Assembly (NCBI GenBank): GCA_902825875.1
Contig: CADECP010000014.1
Coordinates: forward strand, 62,001 to 126,000
Direction: 5' to 3'
Source of the DNA: an uncultured Acidobacteriota bacterium
GTDB lineage: Bacteria > Acidobacteriota > Blastocatellia > RBC074
DNA: 64,000 nt
A model generated the notes under the pieces. That model had not been told where the DNA came from. It worked only from the letters and a program-made list of their open reading frames with translations, and did not search any database. Positions 1 to 10,100 of the stretch are shown in pieces (positions within the stretch are counted from its first letter, which is position 1; the number at the start of each line of letters is the position of its first letter). Made by a program: the position numbers and the translations under genes.

Positions 1-249
1 CCGCAGATGGAACGCAATCGCGTGGAAATGTTCATCCAGCAGTTTTCAATGAACTATCGCGTAGGCTTTTCGCCGCAAGACATGTTCATGAAATTCAACG
101 CAGCCAATGGCGGAAGCCCGCGCGTACCGATTCCGCAGACGTTCATCTTTGGAAAAGACGGAAAGATTGTGGACAGTCTGGCCGGGCTTCGTGGAGATTT
201 CCGGCAATGGGCGGAAGGCGCGATCAATCACGCGCTGAGTAAGACTTAA
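1..249 (+). CDS. Thioredoxin-like (TlpA/redoxin-type) protein, C-terminal part
   Basis: The frame is open to the first base of the window, so the gene begins upstream and only about 82 C-terminal residues are visible. The stretch VPIPQTFIFGKDGKIV fits the second half of a thioredoxin fold: a cis-proline loop followed by the beta-strand pair that carries 'F-x-D/K-G-K-I-V' in TlpA-like redoxins. The catalytic CxxC would lie upstream and cannot be checked. The tail (GLRGDFRQWAEGAINHAL) resembles the last helix of these proteins. The family assignment rests on this half-domain only; a non-catalytic thioredoxin-fold protein is possible. Confidence 0.6.
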   Translation, partial: PQMERNRVEMFIQQFSMNYRVGFSPQDMFMKFNAANGGSPRVPIPQTFIFGKDGKIVDSLAGLRGDFRQWAEGAINHALSKT

Positions 250-335
250 GTAATGCCCTCAAATGTAAACAACTTGAACGCCCTCACTCCTCAACTTAAT
301 TTTTGTGTTACGTGATTCGGAGGTAGACATTCATT

Positions 336-1730
336 ATGCGTAATCGTCAATTCCAGTTTTTTTCTCTTTTAGTGCTTGGAGTTTTTTGTGCAGCTTTGAT
401 TGGGTTCAACACCAGCGCTCAGCAACAATCCGTCAACAAACAGCCATCGGCGGATCAAGACGGCCCGGTTGCCGTCACCCCCAGAACAATTACTGAAAAA
501 GCTCCGGCGGAAATTGTCATCACGCCGGAAGATTTCGGCAACTTCCGGTTTCCGCTCATCAACAACAAAGGCGAAATTGTTTTTCTAGGGTTGTTCAATA
601 AAGGCGATGCCCAGAATAGTTCCGGCCAAGCCATCTTTGTTCGTCAGCCAAATGGAAGCTGGAAAATCACACGCGAAGGCGAAAAATCCAGCAATCTGGC
701 TCAGCCGATTTATGGATTCGGCATGCCGACCTTCAACGACAACGGCGACCTGACTTTCTATTCCAGCTTTGGAACTGCTACGCTCAAACCGGTTGTCACG
801 GCAATTGATCCCAACGACCCTGCCGGTTACGCAGCCAAATCAAATAACGGTGGCTTGTACCTTAAAAACGCTCAAGGGCTGAAAACGCTGGTCAAACTTG
901 GCGATGAAGTCCCGAAAATGCCTTCGCACTTCAGCGGCTTCAGCAATGCCTCGACAAATTCCAAAGGCGTGTCGGCGTTTGTGGGAATGTACAGCGACCC
1001 TGACGGCAAAGGCATCTTTATGGTCGAAAACGGCGAATTGCGCCTGGTGGTGCGTAGCGGCCAGAAAGTCGGTGTCACCGGCGGCGAAGAAACCTTTTCC
1101 GAACATTACTACCCGACTCCGGTCAATGACCTGAATGAAATCGCCTTCATGGCTCGCATCGGCGAAAAAAGCGGAATCTTCGTTTCGCGTCCAAAAGGGT
1201 TGGAATTGATCGCTTATGTCGGTCGCCCTTCACCGGTCAAAGGCACCAATTATCTGGGTTTCGGCAATCGAACTCCGGCGATAAACAACAAAGGCGATGT
1301 GGCCTTTTCCGGGTTTTATGATGGCCCGGTTGCGGGACGTGCGCTGTTTTTCAAACCAGTGAACGGCCCTGTTCAGATCATTGCCAAAAAAGGCGACCCG
1401 GCTCCGGGCGGCGGTAAGTTCGAAGACTTTCTGTCTCCGGCGGTCAACGCGCGAGGTGAAATCGCCTTTATCGGCTTGATGGGCGGACGCAGTCGCGGAA
1501 TGTTCATCAAAACCGCAAAAGGCATTGAGCCAATCGCCATGGTTGACCAGAAAATTCCCGGAGCAAAAGACGAAAACGAAATGTTCAATCAATTCACTCA
1601 ACCCGGAATTAACGATCGCGGCGAAGTCGTTTTTTACGGTCAGATTAGAGCCAACGTCGCCATCTTCCACCGCGATGAAAAAGGCGTGTTGCATACGCTG
1701 ATTCGACGCGGCGACAAGATGCCGAAGTAA
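336..1730 (+). CDS. Secreted seven-repeat protein (DUF7453-like, possible beta-propeller)
   Basis: 464 residues. The N-terminus is a signal peptide (basic start, hydrophobic core to about residue 27, then SAQQQ). The mature part carries seven copies of a motif of the form N-x-K/R-G-E/D-I/V-x-F-x-G at about 45-65 residue spacing: INNKGEIVFLG, FNDNGDLTFY, TNSKGVSAFVG, VNDLNEIAFM, INNKGDVAFSG, VNARGEIAFIG and INDRGEVVFYG. Copies are separated by segments such as 'GIFV...G.L..IA..G...P'. Seven such units would suit a seven-bladed propeller, but that is inference. Similar repeats occur in secreted proteins of unknown function. A GGAGG lies about 12 nt before the ATG. A strong hairpin terminator follows, so it is probably a single-gene unit. 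No enzymatic motif was seen. Confidence 0.7.
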   Translation: MRNRQFQFFSLLVLGVFCAALIGFNTSAQQQSVNKQPSADQDGPVAVTPRTITEKAPAEIVITPEDFGNFRFPLINNKGEIVFLGLFNKGDAQNSSGQAIFVRQPNGSWKITREGEKSSNLAQPIYGFGMPTFNDNGDLTFYSSFGTATLKPVVTAIDPNDPAGYAAKSNNGGLYLKNAQGLKTLVKLGDEVPKMPSHFSGFSNASTNSKGVSAFVGMYSDPDGKGIFMVENGELRLVVRSGQKVGVTGGEETFSEHYYPTPVNDLNEIAFMARIGEKSGIFVSRPKGLELIAYVGRPSPVKGTNYLGFGNRTPAINNKGDVAFSGFYDGPVAGRALFFKPVNGPVQIIAKKGDPAPGGGKFEDFLSPAVNARGEIAFIGLMGGRSRGMFIKTAKGIEPIAMVDQKIPGAKDENEMFNQFTQPGINDRGEVVFYGQIRANVAIFHRDEKGVLHTLIRRGDKMPK

Positions 1731-1751
1731 GGCTCAATTGCAAAAATTTCC

Positions 1752-1800
1752 GGCTCAAAGCGTGGTTCGGTCTCGACCAAAACACGCTTTGAGCCTTTTG
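1752..1800 (+). terminator. Rho-independent terminator
   Basis: Perfect 13-bp inverted repeat (1752-1764 with 1783-1795, arm GGCTCAAAGCGTG) with an 18-nt loop, followed by TTTT. It lies 21 bases after the stop codon of the seven-repeat protein. Confidence 0.85.
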
Positions 1801-2218
1801 CTTATCACCGTCTTTATTGGTCAAAAACTCCTACAGCCACAATCCTTTGCCTTTGAGCCAGAAGTTGCTAAAAAAGTTTCAAACCAGCATTGACTTGGTT
1901 CTGACTCACACCTAGAATCGCCCCGCCTTATCAAACTGACAGAGTAAAGTCTGTCACCCAACTTAGTACCACATAGTTAGCATGTTCGCCCCGTCCAGAA
2001 GGCAAAACGGTCTGCCTGACGGACTCTGTATCACTCATTACGTTTCCAAAAATTGATTACAGCCGGTTTGCCTGGTTGGTCAAATAACGTTTCTTCGCGT
2101 TTTTTGGCCGATTAGTCAGACTTGGTTTCCAAGTGAATTCCCATCATGAAGAGGCGATTTCATTGGCAGGTAGTTCTCTTGCCTGTCAGTACAATCACCA
2201 ATCACAGGAGACAAAATA
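1801..2218. other. Intergenic region without a recognised gene
   Basis: About 420 bases between the terminator and the first tail-collar gene. No open frame with a plausible start and ribosome binding site was seen, and no tRNA-like fold. It presumably holds the promoter of the collar genes; I could not pick a convincing -35/-10 pair. An AGGAGA stands shortly before the next ATG. Confidence 0.5.
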
Positions 2219-2725
2219 ATGGCAGAACCTTTCCTGTCTGAAATCAGAATCATGTCGTTTAGCTTTGCGCCCAGAGGCTGGGCGCTCTGCAACGGCCAGT
2301 TACTCCCTATCAACCAGAACCAGGCTCTCTTTAGTTTGCTTGGGACAACTTTCGGCGGAGATGGACGAGTGAATTTCGCTCTGCCAAACCTGCAAGGCAA
2401 CACGCCGATTCACGTCGGCAGCGGCCACACTCTGGGAGAGCGAGGTGGTCAGCAGGCACACACGCTTTCGATTGCAGAACTTCCGACTCACGTTCACGTG
2501 GCAAATGCGACGACGGCAACTGCCACAACAAACACCGCAACTGCGAGTTTGTTGTTGGCGCAATCAACAAATTCGCAGCTTTATGGCGCGCCAGCGAACT
2601 TGCAAGCAATGTCGCCCAATGAAATCACAAGCGTGGGAGGCAGCCAGGCTCACCTGAACATGCAGCCCTTTCTGACCCTTTCCTTCTGCATCGCGCTGCA
2701 AGGAATTTTCCCAAGCCCAAACTAA
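2219..2725 (+). CDS. Phage tail collar domain protein (MdpB-like), copy 1
   Basis: 168 residues. It opens with FLSEIRIMSFSFAPRGWALC-type sequence and has NGQLLPINQNQALFSLLGT and a GDGRVNFALPNLQGNTPIH segment. This is the classic tail-collar (PF07484) pattern of microcystin-dependent-protein-like (COG4675) genes. The C-terminal half is Thr/Ala rich, then ends in the conserved 'QPFLTLSFCIALQGIFPS'. It has no signal peptide. It is the first of three tandem paralogues with the same length class, each with its own good ribosome binding site; the next starts 13 nt after this stop. No other phage morphogenesis gene is present, so a prophage is unlikely. The role of chromosomal MdpB sets is not established to my knowledge. 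Confidence 0.85.
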   Translation: MAEPFLSEIRIMSFSFAPRGWALCNGQLLPINQNQALFSLLGTTFGGDGRVNFALPNLQGNTPIHVGSGHTLGERGGQQAHTLSIAELPTHVHVANATTATATTNTATASLLLAQSTNSQLYGAPANLQAMSPNEITSVGGSQAHLNMQPFLTLSFCIALQGIFPSPN

Positions 2726-2738
2726 GAAGGAGGAACAA

Positions 2739-3248
2739 ATGGCACAACCTTATGTTGGTGAAATCAGAATGTTCGCTGGCAATTTTGCTCCGGCTGGCTG
2801 GATGTTTTGCGAAGGACAATTGCTTCCCATCTCGGAAAATGAAACGCTCTTCAACCTGATCGGCACGACTTACGGCGGCGATGGCCAATCAACTTTTGCG
2901 CTACCCGACCTGCGAGGTCGAATTCCCATCCATCAAGGCAATGGTTTCATCCTTGCCGAAACCGGCGGAGCCGAAGAAATAACTTTGACCGTGAGTCAAA
3001 TTCCTGCTCACACCCATCCTATGCTAGGAACGGTGAATGTTGCGAGCGGCACAGCGCCGACAGGGCAGGTGCTCGCGGCTTCGACTGAAGTAACCGTCAC
3101 ACCTTACGGCTCTGACGCCCCGCAAACTAATCTCGCTCCACAGGCCGTATCGTCCGTGGGCGGCAGTCAACCGCATACGAATTTCCAACCGTATCTTTGC
3201 GTTGATTTCATCATCTCGTTGTTCGGGATTTTCCCAAGCCCATCTTGA
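2739..3248 (+). CDS. Phage tail collar domain protein (MdpB-like), copy 2
   Basis: 169 residues, same architecture as its neighbours: VGEIRMFAGNFAPAGWMFC, EGQLLPISENETLFNLIGT, GDGQSTFALPDLRGRIPIH, and a C-terminal QPYLCVDFIISLFGIFPS. An AGGAGG stands 7-8 nt before the ATG, the strongest ribosome binding site of the three, which suggests efficient translation. The middle variable stretch (about residues 85-130) is where the three copies diverge most, as expected if this face contacts different partners. Pairing of the three products into a mixed oligomer is an inference from tandem conservation only. Confidence 0.85.
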   Translation: MAQPYVGEIRMFAGNFAPAGWMFCEGQLLPISENETLFNLIGTTYGGDGQSTFALPDLRGRIPIHQGNGFILAETGGAEEITLTVSQIPAHTHPMLGTVNVASGTAPTGQVLAASTEVTVTPYGSDAPQTNLAPQAVSSVGGSQPHTNFQPYLCVDFIISLFGIFPSPS

Positions 3249-3341
3249 TCTGACGCCGCGTTGCGGTTCCTTCAATCTAAAGTTGGGCATTATCAACATC
3301 TATGTTTGGGATTTTCCCACTATCTTTTTTAGGAGAAATCT

Positions 3342-3860
3342 ATGGCAGACCCATTCGTCGCTGAAATACGAATCTTTCCATTTAACTTCGCGCCAAAGGG
3401 TTGGGCATGGTGCGACGGCCAACTGTTGCCGCTAAGTCAAAACACTGCTCTTTTCTCGCTGCTTGGGACGACCTACGGCGGCAATGGCAAGTCGAACTTC
3501 GCTTTGCCCGATTTGCAGGGACGCGCTCCGATGCATCCTGGGCAAGGGCCGGGATTGTCGCTCCATGACCTGGGAGAAACCGGCGGGTCAGAAACAGTAA
3601 CTTTGCTTGAGTCGGAAATCCCGTCGCATTCGCATGCCATGCGTGCGTCGCAAGCGGATGGCGGCAATAGAAGTCCGCAATCAGAAATGCTGGCTACAGG
3701 TCTCGGCATAGGCATGTACGCCGCGCCGGGCGGGCTGACCAACCTCTCTGATAACGCGCTTCCTCCCGCTGGCGGCGACCAGCCGCACAACAACATGCAA
3801 CCGTACCTGACGCTTTACTTCAATATCGCGCTGCAAGGTGTTTTCCCGCCGCGCACATAA
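3342..3860 (+). CDS. Phage tail collar domain protein (MdpB-like), copy 3
   Basis: 172 residues: VAEIRIFPFNFAPKGWAWC, DGQLLPLSQNTALFSLLGT, GNGKSNFALPDLQGRAPMH, then GLSLHDLGETGGSETVTL and a C-terminal QPYLTLYFNIALQGVFP. It has its own AGGAG about 8 nt before the ATG. A 93-nt gap separates it from copy 2, longer than the 13 nt between copies 1 and 2. That gap repeats the words GGGATTTTCCCA found at the 3' end of copy 2 (near 3226 and 3308), possibly a relic of a local duplication. A long hairpin follows, closing the three-gene unit. Confidence 0.85.
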   Translation: MADPFVAEIRIFPFNFAPKGWAWCDGQLLPLSQNTALFSLLGTTYGGNGKSNFALPDLQGRAPMHPGQGPGLSLHDLGETGGSETVTLLESEIPSHSHAMRASQADGGNRSPQSEMLATGLGIGMYAAPGGLTNLSDNALPPAGGDQPHNNMQPYLTLYFNIALQGVFPPRT

Positions 3861-3886
3861 TGAGTAATTGTTAGCTGCGTTTTTCA

Positions 3887-3924
3887 CTGTGAAGCTGTCA
3901 AATCACTAATTGACAGCTTCACAG
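3887..3924 (+). terminator. Strong hairpin after the collar genes (no T-tract)
   Basis: Perfect 15-bp inverted repeat (3887-3901 with 3910-3924, arm CTGTGAAGCTGTCAA) with an 8-nt loop, 27 nt after the stop codon. It lacks a T-run on either strand, so it may act as a 3'-end-stabilising hairpin or a Rho-assisted end rather than a classical terminator. Confidence 0.55.
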
Positions 3925-4183
3925 CCACAAAATAGACTCCGGCTTCCCTCAACGACTGATTGCTTTCCTCACAAATAGCATTGAAAGCAGTTAAAGGTCG
4001 AAACTCACTGGGCAAACGAATTTTCAACTAACTTTGACTAAAGCGCCTTTTACGGGCAGGTCGTTTTTTTGAGTCAAATTCGGCCCTGTTCCTCAACTGA
4101 ATCCGGGCGTCACCTCAATGATCGGATGCCTGATTCCAGAACATAACAACCTTTTGCCTTTCGATATTTTCAGGAGTTACACA
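3925..4183. other. Upstream region of the giant surface protein
   Basis: Together with the preceding hairpin this makes a non-coding gap of about 320 bases. An in-frame ATG at 4118 would add 22 residues to the giant protein but has no ribosome binding site. The AGGAG at 4172-4176 points to the ATG at 4184 instead. No other gene was seen. Confidence 0.5.
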
Positions 4184-7100
4184 ATGAAACTGCGAGCTTC
4201 ATTTCAAAGAATTGTTATCGTCGCGTTGACGGCAACGTTAATTGCCGCGATTGGCTTAATTTCTATTCAAGCCAGAAAAGCCAATCAAGCCAACGCGATT
4301 TCCGCACAACCCACAACCGTACAGCCTGTGCGGGCAAAAGCAAAAAAAGCCAACGCCTTTGAAGACGCCAAAGAAGCTTCGCGTTTCAATTCTTCTGCCA
4401 GTTCAATGGCATTTGAACCGATGATGTTTGCTCCTGTGGTGACGGCCACCAAGAGCGCCGTGCGCGTCGTAACGCCTGGCGCAGGCGGCGATGTAAACGG
4501 CAACGGTTTCGTCAACCCAGGCGACACGTTGATGTATTCGGTGGTGGTCAGCAACATTGCTGCCCCAGGCGTCGGCAATGATGCGCTGAACGTGGTCTTC
4601 ACAGATCAACTCAATGGCGATCTATCACTACTCGGCACAGCCACAGCTTCACCAATTGCAACCAATGATGCTTACTCCGTGCTTGTTGGCAACGTCAGCA
4701 TCAGCGTTCCGATGGGTAGCGGCCTGTTGGCCAATGACGTGAATCCACAGGGAACCGGAACGATCATGGCCAGCGCAGCGGCGCTCAGCGCACAAGGTGG
4801 CAACGTATCCGTCTCCGCCGACGGCAGCTTTACTTACAATCCTCCTCCTGGCTACGAAGGCTCGGACACTTTCACTTACACGCTGACGCACAGCAACGGA
4901 AAGATGGACACAGCCACGGTCACGCTGACAATCAGCGGAATGATCTGGTTTGTTAATAACAACGCGGCTGCTTGCACGACACTGGCAGGGGGCTGTGGAC
5001 GGTTGAGCAATCCCTTTTCGTCGCTGGCCGCGTTCCAGGCGCTCAACAATGGCACGGGCAACAATCCGGCTTCGGGAGATAACATTTTTATCTTCACCGG
5101 CGTCGGCAATTACACCGGCCCGCTGACGTTGCTCAGCAATCAAAAGCTGGGCGGTCAGGGCATGACGGTTTCCCTGTCAAGTTTCACTGGGCTGACGCCT
5201 CCGTCTTTCAGCGCCGCCTTGCCTGCCACCAGCGGGACGCGCCCGAATATCCTTGTCCAGAACAATGGCGCGAACGCTCACAACCTGACTCTTTCTACCG
5301 GCAACACATTGCGCGGGTTCAACCTGGAAAATCTAGCAACGGGGATGGGCGGCAATATGACGGGGTCGGCGTTGTTCGGCACGAGTTTCAACAACTTGAC
5401 GGCGAGCGAAATGAACATCGTCAGCAGTGCAGGCACGGCAGGCAATTGCACTCCGGCAGTCAATCTCAACCAGGGGAGCGGCACGGCTGCGATCAACGTC
5501 ACTCTCAATAGTGTTTCTGCCGACAAATGTACCAATGGCATTTTGCTGGCAGACACCACTGGCAGCTTCACTATCACGGGCAACGGCAACACAACTGTCG
5601 GCGGCAATAGCTCCGGCGGCACGATTCAGAACACGACCAGTCATGGCATTTCGCTGAGCAACACACAGAACATCTCGCTCACGAATTTGAATATCCAGAA
5701 CAGCGCCGATAGCGGCATTTTCGGTAGTCAGGTGGTCAATTTCACCTTCGACAACGGCACGATCAACAACTCCGGCACTTCGCTCGGAGCTTTTGATTCC
5801 AACATCGCCTTCAGCGACGGCGGCGTGACGACCGCGACAAGCTTTGTTTCGGGCACTGTCACCATCACCGACAGCGTGCTGACGCTGGGTTATTACGACG
5901 GCGTAGACATCCAGAATTTCACCGGCACGATTTCCAATCTCACGATTTCGAACAACACCATTACCAGCAGCACTTCCACCGCGACCAGCAAGGCTCCCGG
6001 CATCCGCCTGCTAGCCTTCGGCAGCGCAGGCAGTGCGGCGAGCGTGACCACGGCGACGATCAACGGCAACACGATCACCAATTTCCCTAGCGATTCCGGC
6101 ATCATGTTCCAGTGCGGAAACGCCACCAGCGAAGCTTCGCCCAGCAGCACCTGCGGGTCCGGCGCAAACCCAATCAACATCACTAACAACAACATCTCCG
6201 GCCAAAGCGCCGTCAATCGCATCGGCACACAGGGCATTCTGTTCAACGTTCAGGGCGTGGGAACGGGGCATTTCAACGTCTCCGGCAACTCGGTCATGCA
6301 CACGTCGGGCAATTCCATCTCGCACAACGTGTTTGGCGACGCCATCGTCACGACGACGATCAATAACAACACGGTCGTCTCGAACAACACGCTCGGCTCT
6401 CAGGGGATCGGGGGCGGAACCAGCTTCACGACCGGATTTACCTCAACGCCGAGCCTGACGGTGACGGTCACAAACAACAACGTCAGCCAAACCGACGGCA
6501 ACGGCATCTTGATGGTGGCGCGCGACCTTGCCACCGGTTCGCTGAACATTTCAGTCAAGAACAACACCGTTGCCGCTCCTTTGGGTGGCGTGCGCCCTGG
6601 CATTCGCGTGGACGCTGGAAATGCCACAGGCGACAACGACGTTTGTCTGGACATTTCAGGCAACACCAGCGCGGGCAGTGGCGGCCACCCTGGCATCGGC
6701 CTGCGCAAACAAGGAACCAGCACCACCGTCAACGCTTTCGGCATTGAAGGCATGGCGGCCACCGCGTCACCCGGCGTTGAAGCTTTTGTCGCCGGTCTGA
6801 ACCCGGCGGGCGGCGGAGTCTTACTTATTTCCGCCACCAGCGGATTCACGAATTGCGGGACAGCGCCAATCGCCGCTCCGACAGAAGGCAGTTCGTCCGC
6901 CAATGCCACAAGCGGATCATCCAATGGCGCTACGCCAAGCTTGTTCGCTCGCGTCAAACAATGGCTGACCCCGGTCTTCTCGGCGTTCTCTTCTTCTATC
7001 AGCTACGTCAACTTGGACAAAGCCTTTGGCAAGGTCGAGCCGACCGTTTCGGCAGCCGAGCATGTAGTCCCGCCTTCAGGCGGAATCTCTTCAATCACCG

Positions 7101-10100
7101 AAGCATTACCGCCGAAAGGCGGAACTACGAGCATTCCGGCTCGCACGATGATCGTCAACAGCCGTGGCGAAACTCGCATTGTGCCGACTGCATTGCTGGC
7201 AGGCGAATTGATTACGATCAATGGCACGGGCAGCGGCTTCACGCTTCCGGCAGGTGAAAGCACGACGATCATGTTCAACGCCACGATTGGCGCTGGCTTC
7301 ACCGGCACGGCGATCACCAATCAGGCTTCGGTTTCCGGCATGGGCTTTGGGCCGATTCTGAGCAACAACTTGATGACCGAAGTCATCCAACCACCGACAA
7401 TCAGCAAGGCCTTTAGTGCAAGCTTCATCGCTACAGGCACAGCGACTAGCCTGACCTTTACACTTACCAACCCGAATCCGATGGAGGCGCTTACCCAAGT
7501 TACTTTCACTGACAATCTGCCGACAGGACTGGTCATCGCTACTCCCAACGGCATATTGACCACTTGTGGTGGCACTGTTACTGCCGCACCGGGCGGTAAT
7601 ACGATTAGCTTCAATGGTGGCACAATAGCTCAGGGTGGCTCTTGCATCGTCAGGGTCGATGTTCAGGGCACGACCGAAGGAGCAAAGCTAAATACGCCTG
7701 GCGCGCCAGATTCACTGGAAAGTAACCCAGGTGCGAATGGTGCAACCGTCACACTAAATGTGATCAATGCACCAACCCTGGTCAAGAATTTCACGCCAAG
7801 CTCAGTTCCTGTGAACAGTCCATCCGTGCTTAGCTTTACTATTACCAACAACAGCACGGTTTTCCCGCTCAACGGGATTGGGTTTACCGACACTATGCCC
7901 AACGATGTAGTGATAGCGACACCTAATGGCCTGACCGGTTCTTGCGGCAGTGGTACAATCACCGCGATACAGGGCACGAACACGGTCATTCTCTCCGGTG
8001 GGACGTTGGCTGCAAACAGCAGTTGCTCATTCAGCGTCAACGTGACCGCACCGACACCGGGCACTAAGTTAAACAGTCTCAGTTTCGCGACGACCGAACT
8101 GGGTCCTAATAGCGGGCTAGCCGAGTCTACACTTAGGGTATTCGCGCCGCCGACTGTGGTCAAATCGTTTTCACCGACGGGCATTCCGGTCAACGGCACG
8201 TCCACGCTGAGCATTACCATCACCAACCCGGCAGGCAATCCAGGCGTACTCAATGGCATTGCCATCAGCGACAGCTTCCCAGCCGGACTGGAAGTCTCAA
8301 CGCCGCTGGTTTCGTCAAATACTTGCGGCGGAACGTTTTCGCCGACGGCGGGCGCGACCAGCATAGCTTTGACCGGAGGCGCGATTGCGACGGCGGGCAA
8401 TTCCTGCACGATCAGCGTCAACGTTCGCGGCACGACGGCTGGCGCGAAAAACAATGTCACCGGCAATGTGTCTTCGACCGAAGGCGGCACAGGCTTGACG
8501 GCCAGCGCGACGCTCAACGTCTTCGCGCCACCGACGATTGCCAAATCGTTTTCGCCAACCAGCGTCGCCGTTGGCGGAACTTCGACACTGACTCTGACCA
8601 TCACCAATCCGGCGGGCAATCCGGCCGGAATCACAGGCGTGGCCGTCACCGACAGCTTCCCGGCTGGCTTGGAAGTTCATACAACTCCCGGAGCCATGAA
8701 CACTTGCGGCGGCACGTTCACCGCAGCGGCAATGGCGACCAGCATTTCGTTGACTGGCGGAGCAATCGCTTCGGCGGGCGGAAGCTGTTTGGTCAGCGTC
8801 ACCGTCAAAGCCACAACCGGCGGCACGAAGAACAACGTCACCGGCACGGTTAGCTCGACAGAAGGCGGCACAGGCTTAACGGCTTCGGCCACCTTGAGCG
8901 TCGCGCAAGCTCCGACAGTGACCAAGAGCTTTTCGCCGAGCACAGTTGCGCTGAATGCCCCGTCTACGCTGACGATTCAATTCAGCAACTCGAATGCTTT
9001 CCCGCTGACTTCGACGGCCATCACCGACAGCTTCCCGGCTGGAATGGAAGTGGATGCCACACCGAACGCGACGAACACTTGCGGCGGAACGTTCAATCCG
9101 ATGGCAGGCTTTACCGCCCTCAACTTTAGCGGCGGCACGATTCCGGCCAACAGTTCGTGCGCGATCAGCGTCGTGGTCAAAAGCTCGATTGCCGGAGTTA
9201 GACCCAATACAACCGGCAATGTCAGCACGGCGGAATCAGGCATGGGCGGAACGGGGACGGCCAATCTGACGGTCATCGCTCCACCGGCATTCAGCAAAAC
9301 TTTTGGCCCGTCGAACATTCCGCTTGGCGCGATTTCCACGCTGAGCTTCACGATTACCAACAACAACACGACTTCAGCCTTGAACGGCATTGGCTTCACG
9401 GATGTGTTGCCCGCCGGTCTGAGCGTGTCCGACGCGACGACCAACAACGTTTGCGGAACTGGCAGCGTCCTGACCGTAGTTGCCGCGACCAGAACGATCA
9501 CTCTGACCGGAGGCAACCTGGCCATCGGCAGCCCGATGCCAACGACTTGCACGATTCCTGTCACCGTCACAGGCATCACCCCCGGAGCGCAGGTCAACAC
9601 GACTCAGGCGATCACCTCGACCGAAGGCGGCACGGGCAGCACGGCGACAGCGACGCTCAACGTCTTTGCTCCGACGACGATTACCAAATCGTTTTCGCCA
9701 ACCGGCGTTCAAGTCGGCGGCACATCAACGCTGACCATCACCATCACCAACCCGGCGGGAAATCCCGCTGGCGTAACTGGCGTGACCGTCAGCGACAGCT
9801 TCCCTGCCGGAATGGAAGTCAACACGACTCCAGGCGCGACTAACACTTGCGGCGGAACGTTCAGTCCGACGGCGGCGGCGACCAGCATTTCACTGACCGG
9901 CGGAGCAATTGCTTCGGCGGGCGCAAGCTGTTCAATCAGTGTCGTTGTCAAAGCAACGACTGCTGGTTCAAAGCTCAACACCACCGGCGCAGTTGTTTCA
10001 ACACAAGGCGGTCTTGGTTTGACGGCTTCGGCGACGCTCTTTGTCGCTGCGCCTCCAACCGCGATCAAGAGCTTTTCACCAGGCAGCATTCCGCTGAATG

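Noticed and set aside
2219..3860. Prophage remnant
   Set aside because: Only collar-domain genes are present; there is no capsid, terminase, portal, integrase or lysis gene.
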